Translations under genes and position numbers: made by a program
Shown here: positions 42,201-52,000 of the stretch, one piece after another
Layout: the number at the start of each line of letters is the position of its first letter
Numbering within the stretch: position 1 is the stretch's first letter
The notes under the pieces: generated by a model
Told to the model about the DNA's origin: nothing
Database searches by the model: none
The model's input: the letters and a program-made list of their open reading frames with translations, nothing else
NCBI RefSeq assembly: GCF_002097715.1
Contig: NZ_CP020738.1
Location: forward strand, 124,001 to 188,000
Direction of reading: 5' to 3'
DNA: 64,000 nt
Source: Burkholderia ubonensis subsp. mesacidophila
GTDB taxonomy: Bacteria > Pseudomonadota > Gammaproteobacteria > Burkholderiales > Burkholderiaceae

Positions 42201-44956
42201 ATGTCGCCGAGCTCGATCCGGAACCCGCGCAGCTTGACCTGCTGATCCGCGCGGCCCCGGTATTCGAGCCGGCCGTGCGCGTCGAGGCGGCCGAGGTCGC
42301 CGCTGCGGTAGAGCCGGCTGCCGGCGGCGTCGACGATGAAGCGCTCGGCCGTCAGCGCGTCGCGGCCAAGGTAGCCGCGCGCGACGCCCGCGCCGCCGAC
42401 CAGGATCTCGCCGACCATGCCGGGCGGCACCGGCTGCAGGTGCGGGTCGACGAGCCGGATCGTCATGTCGGGCAGCGGCTCGCCGATCAGGCTGCCGTTG
42501 CGGCCGCGCACGTCGGCGAGCGTGATGCGCCGGTAGGTGACGTGCACGGTCGTCTCGGTGATGCCGTACATGTTGACGAGCACCGGCGCGTCGTCGCCGT
42601 GGCGGTCGATCCAGCCGCGCAGGCTCGACAGCTCCAGCGCCTCGCCGCCGAAGATCACGTGGCGCAGCGCGAGCTCCGCCTCGCGGCCGTTGCGCTCCTC
42701 CTCGGCGATCAGCTGGCGGAACGCCGACGGCGTCTGGTTCAGCACGGTCACGCGCGCGTCGCAGAGCAGGTCGTAGAACGCGTCGGCCGTGCGGCGCACC
42801 GCCTCGGGCACGATCACGAGCTCGCCGCCGTGCGCGAGCGCGCCCCAGATTTCCCACACCGAGAAGTCGAACGCGCTCGAGTGGAACAGCGTCCACACGT
42901 CGGTCTCGTCGAAGCCGAACAGCGGCTCCGTCGACGTGAACAGCCGCGCGAGGTTGCCGGCCGTCACGCACACGCCCTTCGGGCGGCCCGTCGAGCCCGA
43001 CGTGAAGATCACGTACGCGAGCGCGCCGGGGTCGGGCGCGGGGAGCGGCTGCGGCGCGACGGGCGGCGCGTCGTCGTCGACCGACCAGACCGCCGACGTC
43101 GCGTGCGCGGCGGCGGGCAGCGTCGCCGCGAGCGCGCGCTCGGTGAGCACGACGGCGGGCCGCGCGTCTTCCAGCACCGTCAGCACGCGCGCTTCCGGAT
43201 AGCCGGGGTCGAGCGGAATGTACGCGGCGCCCGCGCGCAGCACGGCGAGCATCGCGACGATCGTGTCGAAGCCGGGCCGGAACCACAGGCCGACGCGCGC
43301 GCCCGGGCCGAGGCCGGCGGCGACGAGCCGGTGCGCGAGCGCATCGGCGCGCGCGTCGAGCGCGCCGTAATGGAGCGTCGCATCGCCGAAACGCAGCGCG
43401 ACCGCGTCGGGCCGGGCGCGCGCGTGTGCGCGCACGCGCTCGCAGACGGGCGCGAAGCGCGTGTCGGGCGATGCGGCACCGGGCGCCGTGGCGTCGATCG
43501 CGGAATCGTTCGATAAGGCGAGCTTTGACACCGGCAGGTCCGGCGCGCGCGCCGCGTGTTCGAGCAGCGCGCCGAACTGCGCGGCAAGCCGCTCGACCGA
43601 CGCGCGCTCGAACAGGTCCGCGTCGAACGACAACGCGAGCGCAAGCCCGTCGCCGTCGCGCGCGAAGAACAGTTCGAGATCGAAGCGCGACGCCTCCTGC
43701 GCGACGATCGGCTCGACCGTCAGGCCGCCGAGCGCGAACGTCGCGTCGGGCGCCTGGTCGAGCATCGTGACCGCGACCTGGAACAGCGGATTGCGGCCCG
43801 CTTCGCGCGGCACGCGCAGCTCGTCGACGAGCTTGTCGTACGGCAGCGCCGCGTGGCTCATCGCGTCGCGGATCACGGTGGTTTGCCGGCGCGTCAGCTC
43901 GCGCAGGCCCGGGTCGCCGGACAGGTCGCCGCGCAGCACCACCATGTTCGCGAAGAAGCCGACCAGCGCCTGCGTCTCGACGCGATCGCGGCCGGACACC
44001 GACGTGCCGATCACGACGTCGTCCTGTCGCGCGTGGCGCGCGAGCAGCGCCATCAGGCCGGCGACGAGCACGGTAAACAGCGTCGTGCGCTCGTCGCGCG
44101 CGATGCGTTCGAGCGCCGTCACGGTGCCGGAGGGAATCGCGGCCGACAGCAGGCGCTCGGCCGGCGCCGCGTGGCGCCGCTTGTTGTTGCGGATGCCGCG
44201 CACGCCGTCGAGCGGCAGCTCCAGCGGCGTCGCGCCCGCGAGCTGGGTGCGCCAGTACGCGCGCTCGCGCGCCCAGTCCTCGCCGCCCGCGCGCTGCCAC
44301 GCGGCGAAATCGCCATAGGTGATGCCGAGCGGCGGCAGCGCGTGCGGCCGGCCCGCGCGCCGCGCGTCGTACAGGCCGATCAGCTCGCGCAGCAGGATGC
44401 TCATCGACGTCGCGTCGCCGAACAGGTGATCGAGATGCATCAGCACCGCATGCTCTGCGGCCGACAGCCGCACGATGCGCAGCCGGAACGGGCGTCCGGC
44501 CGCGAGATCGAACGGCGTCGCGAACAGCGCGCGCGCGGCGTCGACGAGCGTCGCGTGCTGCGCGGCGTCGGGGCGGCCGGTCCAGTCCTCGACCGCGATG
44601 TCGGCGCCGCCGGGCGCGCCCACCTGCTGCTCGGGCACGCCGTCGCGCACGCGGATCGCGGTGCGCAGCGCGTCGTGGCGGCGCACCAGTTCGTCGACGC
44701 AGTCGACGAACAGCGTCTCGTCGAGCGCGCCGCGCAGCCGGAACGCGCTGCCGATCGTGTAGCCGCTGCCGCTTTCGTTCAGCTCGTGCAGGAACCACAG
44801 GCGCTGCTGCGCGAACGACAGCGGCGCGGCCGCGCCGGGCGGCCTGCGCGGAATCGCGCGGTCGGGGGCGAGCGCGGCGACGTCGTCGCCTGCAAGGGAT
44901 TTCAGCAACGCGAGATCGAGATCGAAATCGAGATCAAGACCGGTATCGTGGGTCAT
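36227..44956 (-). CDS. Terminal NRPS: C-A(Thr)-nMT-T-C-A-T-TE
   Basis: 2909 residues, two modules and a release domain. Module 1: C (motif altered to DHLFGDA, catalytic second His kept), A with specificity positions D-F-W-N-I-G-M-V-H-K (Thr), an embedded methyltransferase (RRVLEIGCGSGMLLLP, about 41290-42060) placed between A-core motifs as in N-methylating A domains, and T (FFELGGHSLLA). Module 2: C (HHIVCDG), A with D-S-A-L-V-A-E-V-W-K (no confident substrate) and T (FFTLGGDSLLA). The TE has GYSWGA, so the chain ends here. Predicted contribution: N-methyl-Thr plus one unassigned residue, then hydrolysis or macrocyclisation. The MbtH-like gene directly precedes it. Confidence 0.9.
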   Translation of the reverse strand: MTHDTGLDLDFDLDLALLKSLAGDDVAALAPDRAIPRRPPGAAAPLSFAQQRLWFLHELNESGSGYTIGSAFRLRGALDETLFVDCVDELVRRHDALRTAIRVRDGVPEQQVGAPGGADIAVEDWTGRPDAAQHATLVDAARALFATPFDLAAGRPFRLRIVRLSAAEHAVLMHLDHLFGDATSMSILLRELIGLYDARRAGRPHALPPLGITYGDFAAWQRAGGEDWARERAYWRTQLAGATPLELPLDGVRGIRNNKRRHAAPAERLLSAAIPSGTVTALERIARDERTTLFTVLVAGLMALLARHARQDDVVIGTSVSGRDRVETQALVGFFANMVVLRGDLSGDPGLRELTRRQTTVIRDAMSHAALPYDKLVDELRVPREAGRNPLFQVAVTMLDQAPDATFALGGLTVEPIVAQEASRFDLELFFARDGDGLALALSFDADLFERASVERLAAQFGALLEHAARAPDLPVSKLALSNDSAIDATAPGAASPDTRFAPVCERVRAHARARPDAVALRFGDATLHYGALDARADALAHRLVAAGLGPGARVGLWFRPGFDTIVAMLAVLRAGAAYIPLDPGYPEARVLTVLEDARPAVVLTERALAATLPAAAHATSAVWSVDDDAPPVAPQPLPAPDPGALAYVIFTSGSTGRPKGVCVTAGNLARLFTSTEPLFGFDETDVWTLFHSSAFDFSVWEIWGALAHGGELVIVPEAVRRTADAFYDLLCDARVTVLNQTPSAFRQLIAEEERNGREAELALRHVIFGGEALELSSLRGWIDRHGDDAPVLVNMYGITETTVHVTYRRITLADVRGRNGSLIGEPLPDMTIRLVDPHLQPVPPGMVGEILVGGAGVARGYLGRDALTAERFIVDAAGSRLYRSGDLGRLDAHGRLEYRGRADQQVKLRGFRIELGDIEAALREHPAVADCAIVVTGAGDAAQLAAYAVPRTDDAGAPAASAGSDAGSDAAPGWRDSFDMIYSADAADDELLDIVGWTDSYDGEPIPRDEMRMWRDEMLARIRERPTRRVLEIGCGSGMLLLPLAASCERYVGLDFSAQAIARLGSVVERRGLRTVTLVEREAAALDGLDRDFDTIVVNSVAQYFPDAAYALRVIERALDHLAPGGRLIVGDLRSLPLLRQFHATKLLRRPDSARDRATLRAQLQRLVAHEPELLFDPAFFDALASRRDDVADVDVRLKHFACGNELAAYRYDAVITKTGGDASAGAAPRDVETAATADLRALCDDALRAEAGIVVRRIPNARVAQANAFLAWLDADDDGALLPEGFATTAHDDAVDPAAVDAAASAAGAACRLRWSEGDARGAFDAFVGPTEAAHAALHVTTANAPGVSRVSGPHTVPLSADADLLRFFNVPFRQTDDLPRTLRAHLQKRLPAHMVPSTVLLLDRLPLTPNGKLDRAALPSAQQAAAVAEPAGGDTRDAVSATEHLVASVYAEVLGIARVGRAGHFFELGGHSLLATQVAARLRDEHGIDLRLRTIFDHPTVQGLAAEIDAAAPIGEPAGEQPSAQPPGDRDDAHAAPASQTHATAQTPAIGPAAPLSFAQQRFWFLDRLAGGDSALYHIASALRLRGPLDVAAARRAIDAIVARHDSLRTTFALEGDAPRQRVHAGWRPELRIVDLAGADDAAVRDAARRFALERFDLAAEPPLRVGLLTLGAHDALLVVAMHHIVCDGWSLGLFAREFAHGYANGAPLEPLPFGYADYASRQRAAASGARLDAALERWRQRLAGAPDALALATDRPRRAQRSHAGGKVSFTLDAAETAALRALARQADTTLFVVLLAGYAWLLARDAAQDEVVIGSPIAQRPSRDAERMIGCFLNTLPLRCDFRGEPSARDALARLRDVVLDAFEWQDVPFETIVAASGHARTLDRTPLFQAMLVLQSAPQHALRLPGLEIDAFDDDETAAQFELTLFAHEDTASGRLRLDWQYDADLFDRETIDALSGRLRRLYADIARLPDAPLARLDGLDDAARTQLLAFGDRRAARLDAPLVHDAIARHALAAPEHPALVAADRTLGYAELDAAANRLARQLRALGVGPETVVAVALERSIDAVVALVAILRAGGVYVPVDPEQPPARAATILAEAQPALVISRTGLAPRFADAARAMLLVDRDAADIAARDASPVDSPVHPDALAYAIFTSGSTGVPKGVAISHRSLAASTAARVAAYPPVPSMLLVPSLAFDSSIATLFWMLASGGTLHIPDAQGARDPRALAAVVERGRVAGWLGVPSLYKLAVDLCAASLAPLEVVVLAGETLTANVVDAHYRHGPACTLANEYGPTEATVWASLQFVGRAPAAAMPASAPASVPASVPIGAPIAGSRLVVLDARGALAPVGVEGELYIGGAGVARGYLGRAGLTAARFVPDPFAHGERLYRTGDRVRWRRDGTLDFLGRRDAQVKLRGIRIELTEIDACLAAHPWVRQAAARVVTHGDDRQELIAYAVLTDDVGAHDASDVLRAHLAAHLPAAVVPARVLAIDALPVNANGKLDRDRLPAPEQARAVARDAAGSPTEAAMRALWEDLLGHPVDSLHADFFTLGGDSLLAVKLVAQIERRFGVALPLATLFSHAGIAALAAAVDRAATAASTPDATPVRADIASGAAVIPLGGDAHAHRATIALLPDISGLVVSLVPLATALGARYRVLGLQAAGLDEHATPLTDVEAIAAAHARALADAGAAGATNAPLILVGYSWGASVAAWVARALERDGATPRLVVALDAPPVSDAGFAAQLPADEPGLLEYMTTALAESLGRDLRIDAATLAPLTHAQRIDAFAARLRASGVVPPDVPASRIARMVDVYRANLAADKTLAGRPAPAPIGTPVAVWISDAGAHPAGGGADLGWSAHTSAGVSLHRAAGDHLSMARGAHLAPLANAIAARIDAVLDAAPRADAS

Positions 44957-44999
44957 GTACGGCTCCGTCGGTTCGGCATCGGGATCGGCAGAGCCGTGC

Positions 45000-45218
45000 T
45001 TACGACTGCGGCTGCGCTTGTTCGAGGAAGCGCCGCAGGCTGAGCGGGCGCATGTCGGTCCACACCTCGTCGACGTACGCGATGCATTCGTCCTCGGTGC
45101 CGGTCTTGCCGGCTTCGCGCCAGCCGGCGGGCACGGGCCGGTAGGTCGGCCAGATCGAATACTGTTCTTCGTCGTTGATGACGACCGTGTAGACGGTGTC
45201 GTGATCGATGTCTGCCAT
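45000..45218 (-). CDS. MbtH-like protein
   Basis: 72 residues starting MADIDHDTVYTVVINDEEQYSIWPT, with the family's conserved Trp residues in SIWP, PAGW and EVWTDMRP. MbtH proteins bind the N-subdomain of A domains and are needed for their folding or activity. AGGAG lies 7 nt before the ATG. It sits 43 bp upstream of the terminal NRPS gene and downstream of the SDR, in the same operon, so it probably serves some of the A domains here, including possibly the free-standing Thr didomain. Confidence 0.92.
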   Translation of the reverse strand: MADIDHDTVYTVVINDEEQYSIWPTYRPVPAGWREAGKTGTEDECIAYVDEVWTDMRPLSLRRFLEQAQPQS

Positions 45219-45285
45219 GAGCGTTCTCCTGGTGAAAGTGCTGTAAATCGAAAAATCCGTCATCCGAATCAAAAAAGCGCGGCGC

Positions 45286-46056
45286 TCAACCGAACGCGGC
45301 GCCGCCGTCGATCGCGAGCGTGCGGCCGACATACGCGTCGCATTCGATGATGAAGCGCAGCCCGAGCCAGATCTCGTCGGTCGACACCATTCGCTTGAGC
45401 GGCATCTCGTCGATCAGCCGCGCGCGGGTCGCGGCGTCGAGCGTGGCCGCCATCGGCGTGTCGGTGAGGCCGGGCGCGAGGCCCGCGACGCGCACGCGGT
45501 GCTCGGCGAGCTCGAGCGCCCAGGTGCGGGTCAGCGCGTCGAGGCCCGCCTTCGCGGCCGCGTAGTTCGACTGCCCCGCGTTGCCGGCGCTGCTGACCGA
45601 CGAGATGTTGACGATCAGGCCGTCATGCGTCGCGCCGGCTTCGAGCCGCGCCGCGACGAACTCGCGCGCGAGCAGGAACGGCCCCGTCAGGTTGATGCCG
45701 ATCACGCTGCCCCATTGCGCGGTGGGCAGCTTGCGCGCGTAGCGGTGCGCGTCGAGCGTCGCGAGCCGGCCGTCGCGCAGCACGCCCGCGTTGTTGACGA
45801 GCAGGTCGGGCACCGCGTCGTCGTCGACCAGCTCGGCCATCGCGGCCGCGACCGCGCGCTCCTGGCTCACGTCGACCGCCATCGTGCGCAGCCGCGCGGG
45901 TGTGGCGAGCGCGTCGGCGAGCGCGCGCAGGCCGGCCGCGTGGTGGTCGAGCGCGATCACGCGCGCCGCGCCCGCCGCGAGCAGCGCCTCGCAGAAGCGC
46001 TTGCCGATGCCGCTTGCCGCGCCCGTCACGAGCGCCGTGGTTCCTTCAATTCGCAT
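45286..46056 (-). CDS. Short-chain dehydrogenase/reductase in the NRPS operon
   Basis: 256 residues, classical SDR: cofactor loop TGAASGIGK, NNAGV, catalytic Ser in NISSVSSAG and SNYAAAK (Tyr-x3-Lys). The acidic residue at the end of beta-2 (ALDHH) suggests NAD(H) preference. The start overlaps the 3' end of the large NRPS gene by 11 bp, so it is translationally coupled. A likely role is oxidation or reduction of a hydroxyl/keto group on a building block, a tethered residue or the lipid tail. Occidiofungin-type clusters also carry an SDR, but the substrate cannot be read from sequence. Confidence 0.85.
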   Translation of the reverse strand: MRIEGTTALVTGAASGIGKRFCEALLAAGAARVIALDHHAAGLRALADALATPARLRTMAVDVSQERAVAAAMAELVDDDAVPDLLVNNAGVLRDGRLATLDAHRYARKLPTAQWGSVIGINLTGPFLLAREFVAARLEAGATHDGLIVNISSVSSAGNAGQSNYAAAKAGLDALTRTWALELAEHRVRVAGLAPGLTDTPMAATLDAATRARLIDEMPLKRMVSTDEIWLGLRFIIECDAYVGRTLAIDGGAAFG

Positions 46057-49000
46057 CGCCGATCTCCTCGTTGACGACGTCGGTTTCCGATTGCGCCGCC
46101 GGTTGTGTTGCCGATTTTGCTGCGGTTTGCGCCGCCTGCTGCCGGCGCAGCGCGTCGCGTTCGGCGGGCGTCATGTCGCGCAGCCGCAGCCACGCGGCCG
46201 CGACTTTCGCCGCCGCGCCCGGCGACGTTTCGTGGCGCTCGATCAGCGCGGCCATGTCGGCCGGCGTGCGGCTCGCGAGCATCTCGCCGAGCGGCGGCTC
46301 GACGCCGAACAGCTGGATCACGCGCGCGTGAATCCGCGTGAGCAGCAGCGAATTGCCGCCGAGCTCGAAGAAGTCGCTGTCGGGCGCGATCGACGCGTCG
46401 TCGAACACGCGGCGCCACAGCGCGCACACCATGTCCTCGAGCGCGTTCGCGGCCGTGCGCGCCGGTGTGGCGGCGCGCGGGCGCGCGGGCGCCGCTGCCG
46501 CCGCGAGCGCGCGGCGGTCGAGCTTGCCGTTCGCGGTGCGCGGCAGCGCGTCGTGCAGCGCGAACATCTGCGGCACCATGTACGCGGGCAGCTGGCGCGC
46601 GAGCGCGTCGCGCAGCGGCGCGTCGTCGAACGGCCGCGCCGGGTCGCGCAGCACCAGGTGCGCCTCGAGCCCCCACGCGCGGCCGTCGAGCCCGCGCCGC
46701 ACCGTCGCGGCCGCGTCGGCGATGTTGTCGAGCGCGCGCAGGTGGGCTTCGACGTCGCCGAGCTCGATCCGGTAGCCGTTGATCTTTACCTGATCGTCCG
46801 CGCGGCCGAGCAGCAGCAGCGTGCCGTCCTCGTTGCGCACCGCGAGGTCGCCGGTCGCATACAGGCGCGCGCCCGGCTCGGGCGACAGCGGATCGGGGCG
46901 GAAGCTGCGCGCGGTGCGGCCGGGCGCGCGCGTATAGCCTTGCGCGAGACCCGCGCCGGCGATCGTCAGTTCGCCGACGACGCCGGGCGGCGTCTCGTGG
47001 CCGTCCGCATCGACGACGCGCAGGCGCGTCGCGTCGAGCGCGCCGCCGATCCGGCCGGCGACGGCCGCGTCGGCGACGGGCTGCGCGGCCGACCAGATCG
47101 TCGTCTCGGTCGGCCCGTAGACGTTCAGCAGCGCGACGCCGCGCGCGAGCAGCGCGCCGGCCAGGTCGGCCGGCAGCGCCTCGCCGCCGCACCACGCATG
47201 GAAGCCCGGCTGCGGACGCCAGTCGGCCGACAGCAGCAGGCGCCACGTGAGCGGCGTCGCCTGCAGCACGGTGGTCCGCTGGTCGGCGAGCGCGCGCGCG
47301 AGCGCGACGCCGTTCGCGGCCGTCTCGGCGGACGCGATCGCGAGGTGCGCGCGGGTCACGAGCGGCAGGAAGAGTTCCAGCGCGGCGATGTCGAACGACA
47401 CCGTCGTCACGCTCGTCAGCACGTCGTCCGCGCCGAGCGGGAAGCGCGCGGCGAAGCTGCGCAGCAGGTTGGCGAGGCCGCCGCGGCGCACGTCGACGCC
47501 CTTCGGGCGGCCCGTGCTGCCCGACGTGAAGATCGTGTACGCGAGCGCGTCCGGGTGCAGGCGTCGGGCGCGGGCGAGCGCGGTTTGCGCGGCGTCCAGG
47601 GTTTCGCCGCAGGCGGACGCGCCGGTACGCGCCGGCGTGATGACCGGCACGCCCGCATCGCCGACCTCGACGTCGGGATGCGCGACGATCGCGACCGGCT
47701 TCGCGTCGGCGAGCATCATCGCGCGGCGCTCGGCGGGCAGCAGCGGGTCGATCGGCACGTAGGCGGCGCCCGCGAGCAGCGCGCCGGCGAGCGCGGCGAG
47801 CAGATCGACGCCGCGCGGCAGGCAGACGGCGACCGTCGCGCCGGGGCCCGCGCCGGCCGCCGCGAGCCGGTCGGCGAGCTCGCCCGCTTCGGCGAACAGC
47901 GCGGCTCGCGTGATCGTGCGGTCCGGGCCGCGAATCTCGCTGGTCGGCGTGGCGTCGAGCGCGCGGGCGAACAGGTCGATCAGCGTGTCGGCGCCTGCAT
48001 TCGCGAGCGGCGCGGACGGCGCGACTTCAGGCGCGGCGCAAGACGCGAGCGCTCCGATCGTGTCGCCGCGCTCATGCGCGATGCCGGCCGCAAGCTCGAC
48101 GAGCGCGTCGACCAGCGCGTTCGCGCGCGCTGCCGGCAGCCGCGCCGCGTCGTGCACCGCGTCGATGACGAGGCCGTCCGCGTTCGGCTTCACGTACAGC
48201 ATCAGCGGATAGTTCGGCGCCTCGTTCGCTTCGATCGCGCCGATCCGCAGGCCGTCCGCGTGCGCGCCCGCGTCTCGGTCGAGCGGATAGTTCTCGTAGA
48301 CGAACACGCTGTCGAACAGCGGCTGCTGCGCGCTCGCGCCGCTCCACCGCTGCACGTCGACGAGGCTGCAATGCTCGTGCCGCGCGATGGCCGACTGCGC
48401 GGCGAACAGCTGGCGCAGGAACGTGCCGACGGGCAGCGCGGGCCGGCAGTCGACGCGCACGGGCAGCGTCGAGATCAGCGCGCCGACCATGCGCTCGACG
48501 TCGGCAATCTCGGCCCCGCGCCCGGCGAACGTGACGCCGAACGTGACGTCGCGGGTGCGCGCGACGCGCGACAGCAGCAGCGCATACGCACCTTCGATGA
48601 CGGTGTTGAGCGTCACGCGCTCGCGCGCGGCGACGGCGTTCAGCGCGGCCGTCAGCTCGGGCGGCAGACGGCGGCGCACCGTGCCCGGCGCCGCCGCGTG
48701 CGCGCCCGCGCCGGCGGCAGGTGTCAGGCCGAGATCGAGCGGCACGTGGCGCGGGCCGAGCGTCGCGCGCCAGAATGCCTCGGCGTCGCGCAGGTCCTGC
48801 TGCGCGCGCAACCGTGCGGCGACGAAGCGTCCGTAGGACGGCGCGGCGGGCAGCGAAGGCGCGCGGCCGGCCGCGTCCGCTGCATAGCAGTGCGCGACTT
48901 CGCCGAGCAGGATCGCCATCGACCAGCCGTCGAGCAGCGCGTGATGATGGGTCCACACGAGTCGCCACGGCGCGCCGTCGCGGCGCAGCAGCGTGATGCG

Positions 49001-52000
49001 CATCAGCGGCGGCCGCGCGAGATCGACGCCGCGCGCGCGATCCTCGGCGAGGAACGCGGCGAGCGCGTGCTCGGGATCGCCATGCGCGCCGATCTCGCGG
49101 ACTTCGAGCGCGAGCGGCCGCGGCGCGTGCACGCGCTGCACCGGCTCGTCCAGATCGCGCCACGCGAAGCTCACGCGCAGCGCGTCGTGCCGCGCGTAGA
49201 CATGCGACCACGCGCGTTCGAGGCGCGCCGGATCGCACTCGCCGTCGATCGCCGCGACGATCTGCTCCAGATAGACGCCCGCCGACGCAGCGGCGGCGCG
49301 CGCGTGGTACAGCATCCCTTGCTGGGTCGACGTCAGGCTCCAGATGTCGACGACGGGCGGCTCGGCGTCGAGCAGCGCCGGCAGCGCATCCGCCGGCACG
49401 CGCGCGAGCGGGAAATCGCTCGGCGCCACCGCGGGCCGCGCGTCGCTCGCGGCGAGCAGCGCATGCAGCTCGGCCTGTGCGCGGGCGGCCAGCGTGCGCG
49501 CCTGCGCGTCGTCGAAGCGCCGCGCGTCGTAGTTCCAGCGCACGACGAGCCGGCCGTTCGCGACGAACGACACGACGTCGAGCGCGAAGCCGCGATCGTT
49601 GTCGTCGGCGGCGACGGGGCCGCAGTCTTCGCCGGCGAGCCGGATGCGCGATGCGGCGGGCAGCGCGCCGTCGGTCTGGCCGAGATAGTTGAAGCACACG
49701 TCGGGCAGCGCGCTCGTCGCGAGCGGATCGTCCGGCTGCGCGGCCGCAGCCGCGTCATGCAGCCATCCGTAGCCGCGGCCGTGCGCGGGCACCGCGCGCA
49801 GCGCGTCCTTCGCCGCGCGCAGGCGCGCGAGCGGCGACGGCGCGTCGAGCCGCTCGACGGCGAGCGGGTAGAGCGTCGTGAACCAGCCGAGCGCGCGCAC
49901 GAGCGTCGCGTCCGAGCCGTCGCCGCGGCCGTGGTGCTCGACCGTCACGCCGACGCTGTTCGTGCCGGCCGTCTCGGCGAGCGCCGTCGCGAGCGCGGCG
50001 AGCAGCAATTCCTGCGCGCTCGCATGCAGCCGCGTCGCGCCGTCCTGCAGCAGGCGCGTCGTCGCGTCGGCGTCGAGCGCGTGCTCGACGGTGCGCTGGT
50101 CCGCGTAGCGCGCCGCGCCCGACGGCGCGAGCCGGCCCGCGCGGGCGGCGCGCGGCGCGGCCTCGCGCCAGTAGCGCCGTTCGGCGTCGTCGATCGCGGC
50201 GGCCGCCTGCGCGCGCGCCCAGGCGACGAAGCCGGACGGCGGCGCGGCGACCGGCTGCCCGTGCAGCGCGTCGTGCAGGTCGCGCGTCAGCACGCGCCAC
50301 GACACGCCGTCGACGATCAGGTGGTGCATCACGAGCAGCAGGCGCGCGGAGCCGTCCGCGAAGCCGCGCACGTGGAGCGCGCGGAACAGCGGCGGCGCGG
50401 CGAGGTCGAGGCTGCGCTGCGCGTCGCGGGCAAGCGCCGCGAGCGCGTCGGCGGCGCCGTCGGCCGGCACGCGCGCGGTGTGGAACCACACCGCCGGCGC
50501 GCCCGCTTCGGCCAGCAATTCCTGCGTGACGCCGGCGTCGCCGGCCGTGAAGCGCACGCGAAACACGTCGTGCGCGGCAACGACGGCGGCGAGCGCGTCG
50601 CGCACCGTGTCGTCGGCGAGCTCGCCCGGCACGTCGAGCATCAGCGCCTGGTTCCAGTGCGCGGGCGCCGGCTGGCGCAGCGCGAAGAACCGCGCCTGCG
50701 CGGGCGTGAGCGGCACCGGGCCCGGCAGCGCGGCGGCCGTGGCGCCGGCCTCGGCGCCGACGCGCACCGCGATGCGCGCGAGCGCCGCGATCGTCGGATG
50801 TTCGAACACGTCACGCGGCGAGATCTGCCAGCCGCGCTGGCGGGCGCGCGCGCTCACCTGCAAGCTGACGATCGAGTCGCCGCCGAGCGCGAGGAAGTCG
50901 TCGTCCGCGCCGATCGCCGCGCGGCCGGGCAGCAGCTCGCGCCAGATGTCCGCGAGCATGTGCTCGACGGGCGTCGCGGGCGCGCGCGACGGCGCGGCGC
51001 GGCCGGCTGGATCGCCGGCCGGATCGATGGACGGAAAGCCGTTGCGGTCGGTCTTGCCGTTCGGCAGCAGCGGCCAGTCGACGGTTTCGACGAAGGCGCC
51101 CGGCACGAGCGACGCGGGCAGCCGCTCGCCGAGGAAGCGCCGGTAGTCGGCCGGCGCGGTATCGGCGGCGGCGCCGGCGTGCCGTTCGATCCACGCGACG
51201 AGGCGCACGCTGCCGTCCGGCATCGCGCGCGGCAGCACCGCGCAGCGCCGCACGGCCGGGTGCGCCGCGAGCAGGCTTTCGATCTCACCCGGCTCGACCC
51301 GCCAGCCGCGCAGCTTCAGCTGCTGATCGCCACGGCCGAGATAGTCGAGCCGGCCGTCGGGCAGGCGGCGCGCGAGGTCGCTGGTGCGGTACAGGCGGCC
51401 GCCGGCCGCGCCCGGCAGCGGATTCGGCCGGAAGCGTCGCGCGGTTTCGCCGGGGCGGCCGTGATAGCCGCGCGCGAGCCCCGCGCCGCCGATCCAGATC
51501 TCGCCGGCGACGCCGGCCGGCACGGGTTCCATGTGCTCGTCGAGGATGAACACGCTGACGTTGTCGATCGGCGTGCCGAGCGACGGCGGTGCGTCGTCGG
51601 TCGCGCCGTCTGCATCGACGGTATCTACGGTATCTACGATTACGCAGCTCGTCGCATCGACGGTCGTCTCGGCCGGGCCGTACAGGTTGATCAGCCGTGC
51701 GCGCCAGGTCTGCCGGAAGCGCTCGGCTGTCGCGCCGCGCAGCGCCTCGCCGCCGACGAACACGCGCGTCACGCGGCGCATCCGGGTGATCGCGGCCGGG
51801 TCGTCGAGGATCACGTCGAGCAGGCTCGGCACGAGCTGCACGACCGTCGCGCCGTTTTGCTCGACGGCGTCGGCGAGCGCGTTCACGTCGCGCGACGCAT
51901 CGGCGGGCGCGAGCGCGAGCGTCGCGCCGCTCGCGAGCGGCGCCCAGAATTCCCACACCGATGCGTCGAAGCTCACCGGCGTCTTTTGCAGCACGACGTC

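Noticed and set aside
35768..43516. A 2582-codon plus-strand open frame opposite the terminal NRPS
   Set aside because: Same reason: no motifs and Arg-rich composition. The minus-strand reading contains all NRPS core motifs and a TE.
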